7,017 nt of DNA from Bacillota bacterium (GCA_017523605.1 JAFWVZ010000138.1:1-7017); one strand, 5' to 3'; shown: positions 1 through 6,102, counted from the first letter of the stretch. The notes: generated by a model from the sequence alone, not told the origin. A program made the numbers and translations.

Positions 1-121
1 ATGTTTTGCCATTCAAATAGAAGCCGTATTCGTAACCATTGTCCAAAAGTTCTTGTTTCAACAGCTTGCATGTTTCTTTTATCAACATTGCTATTTCTCC
101 GTCAAGCTCCGATTTACTCAT
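1..121 (-). CDS. Small unidentified gene, 3' end beyond the left edge
   Basis: An open frame of 40 codons begins with ATG at 121 and runs off the left edge without a stop. Its ATG overlaps the TGA stop of the upstream methyltransferase gene (ATGA, 121-118), an arrangement typical of translational coupling in one transcript. The peptide begins MSKSELDGEIAMLIKE and continues with a charged, probably helical stretch and then a GYEYGFYLNGK segment. The first ATG has only a poor ribosome site (AAAGAA). A second in-frame ATG at 88 is preceded by GGAG at 100-97 with 8-nt spacing and may be the true start. GC content is about 37% (44 of 120 bases), clearly below the neighbouring genes, and codons such as TTG, AAA and ATA are common. 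I do not recognise the family. The low GC suggests an accessory or recently acquired gene, but this is inference from a short fragment. Confidence 0.5.
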   Translation of the reverse strand, partial: MSKSELDGEIAMLIKETCKLLKQELLDNGYEYGFYLNGKT

Positions 122-1365
122 TTCTTTGTCATCAATACCACCGTCTCCACATGCAGCGTTCCGGGGAACATGTCCACCGGGGTCGCTTCGATAAGACGGT
201 AGCCGCTGCCATCGCAGAGCACCTTAAGGTCTCTGGCCAGCGTGGACGGATTGCAGGACACGTAGACCACCCTCTGCGGCGCTATCTTAAGGACCGCTTC
301 CAGAAGGCTCTTCGCGCAGCCAGCCCTGGGAGGATCCAGAACGACTACGTCAGCCTTTACTTCCTGAAGTTTGGTGTCGATCACATCCTCCGCCCTTCCG
401 CATACGAAGGTTGCGTTAACTATGCCGTTGATGACGGCGTTGCGGTTGGCGTCCAGCACCGCAGGTTTTACGCTCTCCACGCCTATAACGCGGGCGCACT
501 GCCCTGCCATGGAAAGTCCGATGCTCCCTGCGCCGCAGTATAGGTCCAGAAGGCTCTCAGAGCCCGTCAGACGCGCGTATTGCTGCGCTTTGGTATAAAG
601 TATCGAACAACCTTCTGAATTGACCTGATAGAAGCTCTGAGGGCTTATCTCGGTCTTGAGCGTTCCGACCCCGGTAACGATCTCGTCCTTAAGGATGCGG
701 CGGTCCGAAACGAAACCTCCGTCCCTGTCTTCCTTTATCGTCATCACCTCGCCGGCTCGGGACGTACGCACCACAAGCCTGGTGAAATACTTCTGAGTAG
801 GTTTAAGCTCCGCGCGGACGCGCTCCACGGTATCCATGGCAGCCTGCTGCTGGATGACGCAGTCCCTGGGCTCCACAATGCTGTGGGTTCCGCGCTTAAG
901 GTAACCCACCTTGTTTCCGGATATCGCGAACTCTGCCTTATTGCGGTAGCGAAGCGGCATGGGGAAGTCCGAGTCAATGTCCTGCGGCATGGCTTCCGCG
1001 CCGTCCTTAGCGAAGATGATGTCCCTCAGAACGTAGTCTTCACCTGCCTTAAAGCCTCCGATGCGGAGCAGAGCGTCCTCCACATGCTTTTGCTTAAGCG
1101 CCAGCTGGGCTTTGTAGTTAAGTCCTATTATCGGGCACCCGCCGCATTCCGCGGAATACGTGCACGCAGGCTCTATCCTGTCCGGCGAAGGCTCTGCGAT
1201 GCGCAGCAGCACTCCTTTTGCGGATCTGGAACCTTTCTTAAGCAGTATTTCCGCCTCTACGGTGTCTCCCGGAAGCGCTCCCGGAACGAAGACTACCATT
1301 CCGCCTTCGGTCCTTCCTATTCCCTCTCCGTCCGAGCTGATGTCCGTTATTCTTATGATATCCAT
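118..1365 (-). CDS. rlmD: 23S rRNA (uracil-5-)-methyltransferase, RlmD/RlmCD (RumA/TrmA) family
   Basis: This is a class I SAM-dependent RNA m5U methyltransferase of about 415 residues, close to the family's usual 430-460. The N-terminus (about 1-55) fits a TRAM RNA-binding domain. Four cysteines placed to bind a 4Fe-4S cluster are present: C68, C74 and C77 (CTYSAECGGC) and C169 (EPRDC). The SAM pocket shows SFYQVN (244-249), LDLYCGAGSIGLSMA (273-287) and LDPPRAG (343-349). The catalytic nucleophile is C371 in VYVSCNPSTLARDL, and the likely general base is E407 in HVETVVL. Family members methylate U747 and/or U1939 of 23S rRNA, and the sequence does not say which site is used here. I chose ATG at 1365, preceded by AAGG about 6 nt upstream. 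A TTG at 1401 would add 12 residues not expected ahead of a TRAM domain. The stop overlaps the start of the small downstream gene, and the membrane-protein gene at 1476 is divergent. Confidence 0.92.
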   Translation of the reverse strand: MDIIRITDISSDGEGIGRTEGGMVVFVPGALPGDTVEAEILLKKGSRSAKGVLLRIAEPSPDRIEPACTYSAECGGCPIIGLNYKAQLALKQKHVEDALLRIGGFKAGEDYVLRDIIFAKDGAEAMPQDIDSDFPMPLRYRNKAEFAISGNKVGYLKRGTHSIVEPRDCVIQQQAAMDTVERVRAELKPTQKYFTRLVVRTSRAGEVMTIKEDRDGGFVSDRRILKDEIVTGVGTLKTEISPQSFYQVNSEGCSILYTKAQQYARLTGSESLLDLYCGAGSIGLSMAGQCARVIGVESVKPAVLDANRNAVINGIVNATFVCGRAEDVIDTKLQEVKADVVVLDPPRAGCAKSLLEAVLKIAPQRVVYVSCNPSTLARDLKVLCDGSGYRLIEATPVDMFPGTLHVETVVLMTKK

Positions 1366-1435
1366 AGTCGACCTTGTTAAAAGCCTCTTGCCGTGATACA
1401 ATGCTAAATTGCCATCTGTTGATGACCTTGTATTT

Positions 1436-1465
1436 AGTATAATCTAAAAGCGCAAATTATGCCAC
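1436..1465 (-). promoter_or_regulatory. Putative promoter of the rlmD-type gene
   Basis: On the minus strand a -10-like TATACT (1441-1436) lies 18 bases from a -35-like GTGGCA (1465-1460, four of six consensus bases). It would start transcription near 1429, about 64 nt before the ATG at 1365. It overlaps the -10 of the divergent gene. The -35 and the 18-bp spacing are imperfect, so this is a candidate only. Confidence 0.4.
1438..1443 (+). promoter_or_regulatory. Putative -10 element of the LPG synthase TM family gene
   Basis: A perfect TATAAT lies at 1438-1443, about 32 bases ahead of the TTG start, placing transcription initiation near 1450. No convincing -35 is visible at 16-18 bp: the bases around 1415-1421 match TTGACA poorly. 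An activator or a weak promoter is possible. The element overlaps the opposing TATACT used for the divergent gene. Confidence 0.5.
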
Positions 1466-1475
1466 AGGCAAGCAT

Positions 1476-2561
1476 TTGAAGAGTAGTTTCGAATCAAAAC
1501 AGAATAGACGCAGAAACATTATCTGGGCGCTGGCGTTCGTGGTGATAGCCGCAGCCTCCGTTTACGCTGTAAAAAAGGTAAGCGGAGAGTTTTCTATAAC
1601 AAAGCTTCGAGAACTGCTGCGCGGCGCGTCCCCCATTCCGGTGATCCTGTCGTTTGCGGCGCTTGCAGGCTTCTTCATATTCCAAGCGCTGTCGCTTAAG
1701 ACTCTTCTTAAGTCCTTCGGCCAGGAGACGAGTCTTGCAAAGAGCATCGTTTTCGTTTCTACGGATCTGTATTTCTCCGCCATTACGCCTTCCGCTACAG
1801 GCGGTCAGCCTGCATGCGGATATTTCATGGTAAGAAGCGGCATACCCGCAAGCTGCGTTACGGTCTGCCTGGTGTTCAACCTGGCCATGTACACTCTTTC
1901 GATAATAATCATAGGGATCGCAAGCATCCTGATAGCTCCCGGAATATTCAACTACTTCAGCACGGCGGCAAAGATACTTATACTTCTCGGCGCGTTCGGG
2001 CTTGCCATGCTTGCTCTTCTCGGAATTGTAATTACCATTAAGCACAGCGCTATAGACCGTCTGGCATCCATCGTCATGAAGATCGGAAAAAAACTGCGCC
2101 TCATAAAAGGACGCAGCGACGAAGTAAGCATACTCCAGTGGGTGGAAGATTATAAGGGCTACGCCAGCCAGCTGAAAGGCCACGGACCGGCCCTTGCAAA
2201 GTCCCTGCTCTACAATACGCTGCACAGGCTCTGCCAGATGTCCATAACCATGCTGATGTACATAGCGGTGACCGTAGGAGGATCCGCCGGCACGTGGACC
2301 GTGATCAGGCAGGGAGCGCTGCTTTTCGGCGCGCAGAGCCTTATAAGCATAGGTTCCACGTTCATACCTATCCCCGGCGCCATGGGCTATACGGACCTGA
2401 TGATGCTCAACGCTTTCGGCAAGGTAATGACATACTCCGAAGCAGCAAGTCTGGAGCTGATGTCGCGTTCCATATCCTTCTATCTGTGCGTAATAATTGC
2501 GTTTCTGATAGTTATCATCTACTCCATACGAAGCAGAAAAAAGTCTTCTGATATTGAATGA
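1476..2561 (+). CDS. LPG synthase TM region / UPF0104 (YbhN-type) flippase-like membrane protein
   Basis: This 361-residue integral membrane protein belongs to the lysylphosphatidylglycerol synthase TM family. It corresponds to the membrane half of MprF without the aminoacyl-transferase domain. Hydrophobic segments lie roughly at 14-31, 54-72, 88-105, 126-153, 164-188, 240-265, 280-300 and 333-351, with a charged loop between about 189 and 238. Family hallmarks are TPSATGGQP (104-112) and IPIPGAMGYTD (297-307), the latter matching the P-x-PGA-x-G loop. Relatives are proposed to move or help synthesise lipids, but most YbhN-type proteins have no proven substrate. The start is TTG at 1476. The frame is open back only to 1443 with no ATG, and the first internal methionine is at residue 118. 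A weak AGG lies 7 nt upstream. It appears to be transcribed alone from the promoter near 1440 and ends at the terminator 2563-2590. Confidence 0.85.
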   Translation: MKSSFESKQNRRRNIIWALAFVVIAAASVYAVKKVSGEFSITKLRELLRGASPIPVILSFAALAGFFIFQALSLKTLLKSFGQETSLAKSIVFVSTDLYFSAITPSATGGQPACGYFMVRSGIPASCVTVCLVFNLAMYTLSIIIIGIASILIAPGIFNYFSTAAKILILLGAFGLAMLALLGIVITIKHSAIDRLASIVMKIGKKLRLIKGRSDEVSILQWVEDYKGYASQLKGHGPALAKSLLYNTLHRLCQMSITMLMYIAVTVGGSAGTWTVIRQGALLFGAQSLISIGSTFIPIPGAMGYTDLMMLNAFGKVMTYSEAASLELMSRSISFYLCVIIAFLIVIIYSIRSRKKSSDIE

Positions 2562-2562
2562 A

Positions 2563-2594
2563 AAAGAGGCGGGAAATGTCCCGTCTCTTTATTT
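2563..2594. terminator. Intrinsic terminator shared by the membrane-protein gene and typA
   Basis: A 12-bp stem (2563-2574 with 2579-2590, loop AATG) starts 2 nt after the TGA of the plus-strand gene and is followed by ATTT. The 3' arm itself ends in TTT. Read on the minus strand, the A-run 2561-2565 gives a U-tract, so the hairpin can also end typA transcripts about 50 nt past their stop. One pair (2569/2584) is G-U on the plus-strand RNA but a C/A mismatch on the minus-strand RNA, so the stem is better in the plus direction. Confidence 0.85.
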
Positions 2595-2638
2595 GATCCA
2601 CATATTACATAATATTTGTTTTGTCGGAACCGTTCTGG

Positions 2639-4513
2639 CTAGATCCTGCCGCTTCTTCTGCGCTCCAGTTCGCCCAGGATCTTCTTCCTTAAGCGGATGT
2701 CCACGGGAGTTACTTCCACAAGCTCGTCGTCGTTTATCCATTCCAGAGCTTCTTCCAGAGAAAGGACTCTGGGCGGAGTAAGCTTTACGTTGTCGTCGGA
2801 ACCGGCGGCGCGCATGTTGGAGATGTGCTTTGCCTTGCAGGGGTTTACCACCATGTCCTCGTTGCGGCTGTTCTGGCCCACGATCATGCCTTCGTAGACC
2901 TTAACTCCAGGCCCTATGAAGAACTGCATGCGCTCCTGCAGGTTGTTTATCGCGTAGGGAGTGGTGACACCCGGCTCCTGCGCTATTATGGCTCCTGCCA
3001 TGCGCTGCGGGATCTCGCCCTTGTAATCCTCGTAACCTACGAAGCGGCGCACCATTATGCCCTCGCCTCTGGTCTGGTTGATGAACTGGCTGCGGTAGCC
3101 CATCAGGCCTCTTGTAGGCGCCGTGTATACCAGGCGGCTGCGGCCGTTCCTTGCGTCCATAGACTGCATTATGCCCTTGCGCAGATTGAGCTCGGAGATT
3201 ATGGAGCCGGAATATTCGTCCGGAACGTCTATGACTACTTCCTCCACAGGTTCCTGCTTCTGGCCTTTGTCGCCCGCGCGGAGTATTACTTCCGGCTTGG
3301 AGACCGCCAGTTCGTAGCCCTCGCGGCGCATGTTCTCTATTAGTATGGAGAGATGGAGCTCTCCGCGGCCGGACACCTTAAAGCTGTCCGTGGTCTCGGT
3401 CTCTTCCACCTTAAGACCTACGTTGACTTCCAGTTCCTTGGCAAGCCTCTCCCTTATGTGTCGGCTGGTAACATACTTACCTTCCTTGCCTGCGAAGGGG
3501 CTCATGTTTACGATGAAGTTCATGGAGAGCGTGGGGTCTTCTATGGATATCGCGGGAAGTCCTATTATGTGGTCCTCCGTGCAGATCGTATCTCCTATGG
3601 TAATGTCCGGAATGCCGCACAGAACGCATATGTCGCCGGAGTGAACTTCCTGGACCGCGACACGCTTCATTCCTCTGTAGACGTAGCACTGGCTTATCTT
3701 GCGCAGAGCGTAGCTGCCGTCCGGCTTGGCAACGGCTATCTGAGTACCGGCCTTTACTACGCCGCTGTCTATGCGGCCTATGCCAAGACGTCCTACGTAG
3801 TCGTCGTAGCCGAGAGTAGAGATCTGCATCTGCAGGGGTTCAGAATCTCTGTCCGGATATGCACCGCACTGCTCTATTATCGTCTCGAACAGCGGAGTTA
3901 TGTCCAGACCGCCCTGCCCCGCGGCGCTCTTCTTGATCTTTGTGCCGTCGGAAGCTTCTACCTTAAGACCTTCCACGTCCTTGGGGTCGCGGACTACTAT
4001 TCCCTGGCGGGCTATTCCGTAGAGTATGGGGAAGTCCAGCTGGCGGTCGTTGGCGTCCAGGTCCATGAACAGTTCGTAGACCTCGTCCACCACCTCGGCT
4101 ATGCGGGCGTCCTTCTTGTCTATCTTGTTTATAAGGAGTATGGGGTTAAGGTTCTGCTCCAGAGCCTTGGAGAGCACGAAACGTGTCTGAGGCATGGGGC
4201 CTTCGGAGCTGTCGACCAGCAGGATGACGGTATCCACAGTCTTGATTATGCGCTCCACCTCGGACGAAAAGTCCGCGTGGCCCGGAGTGTCCACTATGTT
4301 GATCTTGTAATCTCCGTGCATTACGGAGCAATTCTTGGAATATATGGTTATTCCGCGCTCACGTTCTATGTCGTCGGAATCCATTACGCAGTCCTTCATC
4401 TCTTCGTTCTCGCGGAACACGCCGCTCTGCGCAAGGAAAGCGTCCACCAGCGTGGATTTGCCTGCGTCTACGTGAGCTATGACTGCTATGTTTATGATCT
4501 TTTCCTTTGCCAT
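2639..4513 (-). CDS. typA: Ribosome-associated translational GTPase TypA/BipA
   Basis: This 624-residue TypA/BipA protein is slightly longer than the usual 605-615. It is a translational GTPase related to EF-G and LepA that binds the 70S ribosome and supports 50S assembly, particularly in cold or stress. The GTPase motifs are G1 AHVDAGKST (13-21), G2 RERGITI (51-57), G3 DTPGH (75-79, with the conserved catalytic His79) and G4 NKID (129-132). An EF-Tu-like beta-barrel follows at about 225-315, then EF-G-like domains (VSGRGELHLSIL, 380-391). The TypA-specific C-terminus includes APTRGLMGYRSQF (465-477) and TRGEGIM (481-487). G1 reads DAGK, as in EF-G and Tet(M), rather than the DHGK common in proteobacterial BipA. 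The ATG at 4513 is preceded by GAAAGG (4526-4521) with 7-nt spacing. The gene is monocistronic: divergent from plsC and convergent with the membrane-protein gene. Confidence 0.97.
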   Translation of the reverse strand: MAKEKIINIAVIAHVDAGKSTLVDAFLAQSGVFRENEEMKDCVMDSDDIERERGITIYSKNCSVMHGDYKINIVDTPGHADFSSEVERIIKTVDTVILLVDSSEGPMPQTRFVLSKALEQNLNPILLINKIDKKDARIAEVVDEVYELFMDLDANDRQLDFPILYGIARQGIVVRDPKDVEGLKVEASDGTKIKKSAAGQGGLDITPLFETIIEQCGAYPDRDSEPLQMQISTLGYDDYVGRLGIGRIDSGVVKAGTQIAVAKPDGSYALRKISQCYVYRGMKRVAVQEVHSGDICVLCGIPDITIGDTICTEDHIIGLPAISIEDPTLSMNFIVNMSPFAGKEGKYVTSRHIRERLAKELEVNVGLKVEETETTDSFKVSGRGELHLSILIENMRREGYELAVSKPEVILRAGDKGQKQEPVEEVVIDVPDEYSGSIISELNLRKGIMQSMDARNGRSRLVYTAPTRGLMGYRSQFINQTRGEGIMVRRFVGYEDYKGEIPQRMAGAIIAQEPGVTTPYAINNLQERMQFFIGPGVKVYEGMIVGQNSRNEDMVVNPCKAKHISNMRAAGSDDNVKLTPPRVLSLEEALEWINDDELVEVTPVDIRLRKKILGELERRRSGRI

Positions 4514-4541
4514 CTTTGTGCCTTTCTTTTTTAACCGTGAT

Positions 4542-4570
4542 AGTTTACCACAAAGTCAGGCGTTCTTCCA
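4542..4570 (-). promoter_or_regulatory. Putative extended -10 promoter of typA
   Basis: On the minus strand TTTGTGGTAAACT holds a TGTG-N extension followed by a -10-like TAAACT (4547-4542). The -35 position at 17-bp spacing is TGGAAG (4570-4565), a weak match. Extended -10 (TRTG) elements are known in Gram-positive promoters and can compensate for a poor -35. Transcription would start near 4535, about 22 nt before the typA ATG. Confidence 0.6.
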
Positions 4571-4594
4571 CATTTACTTGAATTGTGGTACAAT
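4567..4594 (+). promoter_or_regulatory. Putative extended -10 promoter of the plsC-type gene
   Basis: TTGTGGTACAAT (4583-4594) carries a TGTG extension and a -10 TACAAT (4589-4594). TCCACA (4567-4572, four of six consensus bases) lies 16 bp upstream. Transcription would start near 4601. Its -35 overlaps the -35 region of the divergent typA promoter. A consensus TTGACA at 4601-4606 could be the -35 of a second promoter with TTTAAA (4623-4628) as -10, but that -10 is weak. Confidence 0.65.
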
Positions 4595-4641
4595 ATTTTA
4601 TTGACAAAAAGAAACATTTGCGTTTAAAAACGATACGAATA

Positions 4642-5370
4642 ATGAAGAACTCCATCTTAAGAACAGTAATATGGATCATCCTGGCGGTGCTGGCGCTTAT
4701 AATTCTTACGCCGGTGGCGATCATCTGCATGGTATTCGCCAAGGCCGAGCCGCTGGCCAAACCAAACGCTGTGGCAAAGTGGATAGTGGAAGTGCCGCTT
4801 ACGTGGTTCCTGCGCCTGGGAGGCTGCGATTACAGCGTACGCGGACAGGAGAACCTTCCGGACGGTCCCGCCCTTTTCACCGGAAACCATCAGGGCAACT
4901 TCGACGTAGGGATCATACTTTCGGCATTCGGAGGGTACAAGGTCCCGGTCGCCAAAATAGAGGCAAAAAGAGTGCCGCTGGCTAACCTGTGGATGATGAT
5001 GCTGCACGTGATATTCATGGACCGCAAGGATCCCCGGCAGTCCGCGGAATGCATGAACCTTGCCGCGGAACATCTTAAGGCGGGAAACAGCGTGGTAATA
5101 TTCCCGGAAGGACACAGAAGCAAAGGCCCGCAAATGGATGAATTCAAGCCGGGAGCCTTTAAGCCCGCGCTCAAGGCCGGCGTACCGGTAGTGCCTTTCG
5201 TTATAAACGGAACGTACAAGTGCTTCGAGGAGCCCGGAAGGCTCACCAAAGCCCCGGTAACAGTTACCATACTTCCTCCGGTATATCCGGAAGAAGGCGA
5301 GAAGACCAAAGCGCTGTCCGCACGAGTGCAGCAGATGATACAAGACGAGCTGGACCGCCAGTCTGCATAG
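4642..5370 (+). CDS. plsC: 1-acyl-sn-glycerol-3-phosphate acyltransferase (PlsC/LPLAT family)
   Basis: This 242-residue membrane-associated acyltransferase would convert lysophosphatidic acid to phosphatidic acid, the second acylation of phospholipid synthesis. A single hydrophobic segment (about 8-33) anchors the N-terminus. The acyltransferase motifs follow in order: NHQGNFD (82-88, the catalytic HX4D with H83 and D88), FMDRKD (125-130, with R128), FPEGHRS (154-160) and VPVVPFVING (181-190). In the third motif H158 replaces the more usual Thr of FPEGTRS. ATG at 4642 is chosen because the predicted transcript starts near 4601. A GTG at 4585 lies inside the promoter and would add 19 basic residues. 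There is no Shine-Dalgarno site before 4642, and a TTG at 4618 is an alternative. Other lysophospholipid acyltransferases share these motifs, so the exact acceptor is inferred. The gene stands alone, with terminator 5378-5406 immediately downstream. Confidence 0.9.
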   Translation: MKNSILRTVIWIILAVLALIILTPVAIICMVFAKAEPLAKPNAVAKWIVEVPLTWFLRLGGCDYSVRGQENLPDGPALFTGNHQGNFDVGIILSAFGGYKVPVAKIEAKRVPLANLWMMMLHVIFMDRKDPRQSAECMNLAAEHLKAGNSVVIFPEGHRSKGPQMDEFKPGAFKPALKAGVPVVPFVINGTYKCFEEPGRLTKAPVTVTILPPVYPEEGEKTKALSARVQQMIQDELDRQSA

Positions 5371-5377
5371 GAAATAA

Positions 5378-5412
5378 AAGACCCGGCAATACGTATGCCG
5401 GGTCTTGCTTTT
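5378..5412. terminator. Bidirectional intrinsic terminator between plsC and the bactofilin gene
   Basis: A perfect 11-bp stem (5378-5388 with 5396-5406) has the 7-nt loop ATACGTA and begins 8 nt after the plsC stop. On the plus strand it is followed by GCTTTTG, a moderate T-run. On the minus strand it is followed by TTATTTC directly after the stem's own TT, a good U-tract for ending bactofilin transcripts about 54 nt past their stop. Confidence 0.85.
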
Positions 5413-5459
5413 GCAAAAAGGATCGTCCGTACCTGGGAGTGCGGACAGCGGACCGTCAG

Positions 5460-5858
5460 TTACAGAGACGTGGATCCTTCGGGCTTTGCTTCCGGAGCGG
5501 GAGCGGCCTTTGCCATGCGGCAGCTGCCGTTGAAGAATGCGCCGGGAACGGTGATCAGAGATCCTACCGTGATGTCGCCGGCAAAGCTTCCGGTAGCAGC
5601 GAACTGCATAAGCTCCGTGCAGTGCGCGGTGCCTTCGCCGGTTCCCTTAAGCTGGAGCTCGGAGCACTTGATGTTGCCCTTTACTCTTCCGCCCTCTGTA
5701 ATGAGGACCAGATTGGTGGAATCTATGTCGCCCTCGAAAACGCCGTCTATGCGGATGGGCTTGTTGGTCTTAACGTTTCCCTTAAATCTTGTCTGGCCGC
5801 TGATAACGGTCTCTATGACTTCGGAGCTGAGGCTCACCATATTTGTGTTGTCAGACAT
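5460..5858 (-). CDS. Bactofilin (polymer-forming cytoskeletal protein, DUF583)
   Basis: This 132-residue protein matches the small bactofilin family (PF04519), which forms a right-handed beta-helix and polymerises without nucleotide into filaments often tied to the cell envelope. The helical repeats are visible as recurring hydrophobic-Gly turns: FKGNV (25-29), FEGDI (41-45), VKGNI (59-63), GEGTA (74-78), FAGDI (92-96) and FFNGS (108-112). They are flanked by a short polar N-terminus (1-15) and a Pro/Ala-rich tail (118-132), as usual for the family. No signal peptide or membrane segment is present. The ATG at 5858 has a strong ribosome site, AAAGGAG, with 7-nt spacing. The gene is transcribed alone, away from tRNA-Leu, with which it shares a -35 hexamer, and it ends at hairpin 5378-5406. 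A role in cell shape or in placing envelope proteins is known for relatives and inferred here. Confidence 0.93.
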   Translation of the reverse strand: MSDNTNMVSLSSEVIETVISGQTRFKGNVKTNKPIRIDGVFEGDIDSTNLVLITEGGRVKGNIKCSELQLKGTGEGTAHCTELMQFAATGSFAGDITVGSLITVPGAFFNGSCRMAKAAPAPEAKPEGSTSL

Positions 5859-5898
5859 ATGTACTCTCCTTTACTCAGGTTATTCCTGCTAATTTGGT

Positions 5899-5927
5899 AA
5901 TATACCACAAAAAAATAGTTCTTGCAA
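5899..5927 (-). promoter_or_regulatory. Promoter of the bactofilin gene
   Basis: On the minus strand -35 TTGCAA (5927-5922) is followed after exactly 17 bp by -10 TATATT (5904-5899). The -10 is extended by TGTG at 5909-5906 (TTGTGGTATATT). This is a strong sigma-A type promoter. Transcription would start near 5892, giving a leader of about 33 nt with the AAAGGAG site. The -35 hexamer is a palindrome also used by the tRNA promoter. Confidence 0.78.
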
Positions 5928-5950
5928 TAACTTATGTTTTGGAGTATTAT
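5922..5950 (+). promoter_or_regulatory. Promoter of tRNA-Leu
   Basis: TTGCAA (5922-5927) and TATTAT (5945-5950) are separated by 17 bp, and transcription would start near 5957, about 6 nt before the mature tRNA. The good match to consensus at this distance supports a dedicated tRNA promoter. The -35 is the same six base pairs as the -35 of the divergent bactofilin promoter. Confidence 0.75.
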
Positions 5951-5962
5951 TCTAATGTTCAC

Positions 5963-6049
5963 GCAGGTATGGCGGAATTGGCAGACGCGCACGGTTCAGG
6001 TCCGTGTGAAAGCGATTTCATGCAGGTTCGACTCCTGTTACCTGCACCA
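5963..6049 (+). tRNA. tRNA-Leu (anticodon CAG), encoded CCA
   Basis: The 87-nt sequence folds as a class II tRNA. The acceptor stem is GCAGGTA/TACCTGC (5963-5969 with 6039-6045), and the D-arm stem is GCG/CGC (5972-5974 with 5986-5988) with the loop GAATTGGCAGA. The anticodon stem CACGG/CCGTG encloses TTCAGGT, with anticodon CAG at 5997-5999. A long variable arm TGAAA-GCGA-TTTCA (6007-6020) is followed by a T-arm with loop TTCGACT (6027-6033) whose outer pair is a G-T wobble. The discriminator A is followed by an encoded CCA (6047-6049). The long variable arm, CAG anticodon and discriminator A identify a leucine isoacceptor reading CUG. It is a single-gene transcript with its own promoter and terminator. 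Confidence 0.97.
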
Positions 6050-6054
6050 CAGGG

Positions 6055-6083
6055 AACAGCCGGCATCAGCCGGCTGTTTTCTT
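6055..6083 (+). terminator. Intrinsic terminator of tRNA-Leu
   Basis: A perfect 10-bp GC-rich stem (6055-6064 with 6069-6078, loop ATCA) begins 6 nt after the tRNA CCA end and is followed by TTCTT. Together with the TT of the stem this gives TTTTCTT. There is no matching A-run on the 5' side, so it works in the plus direction only. Confidence 0.88.
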
Positions 6084-6102
6084 GTGCGTGCAGCGTGATA
6101 AA

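Noticed and set aside
1366..1401. Upstream TTG start (1401) for the rlmD-type gene
   Set aside because: It adds YHGKRLLTRST-type residues without a ribosome site, while ATG at 1365 begins directly at the TRAM-like domain.
1494..2225. 243-codon minus-strand frame opposite the LPG synthase TM family gene
   Set aside because: It is antisense to a clear membrane-protein gene, rich in Tyr, Cys and Arg, with no recognisable motif or ribosome site.
2599..2616. AT-rich inverted repeat ATATT-ACAT-AATAT between the terminator and the typA stop
   Set aside because: A five-pair A/T stem is too weak to mean anything. The GC-rich hairpin at 2563-2590 already serves both genes.
3353..4534. Long (393-codon) plus-strand open frame opposite typA
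   Set aside because: It lies wholly antisense to typA, has Tyr/Val-rich composition typical of antisense readings and shows no domain. Its openness follows from typA codon usage.
4585..4641. GTG start at 4585 for plsC
   Set aside because: The GTG lies inside the extended -10 element, upstream of the predicted transcription start, and the added residues are not family-like.
4657..5343. 228-codon minus-strand frame opposite plsC
   Set aside because: It is antisense to a gene with all four acyltransferase motifs and has no family features of its own.
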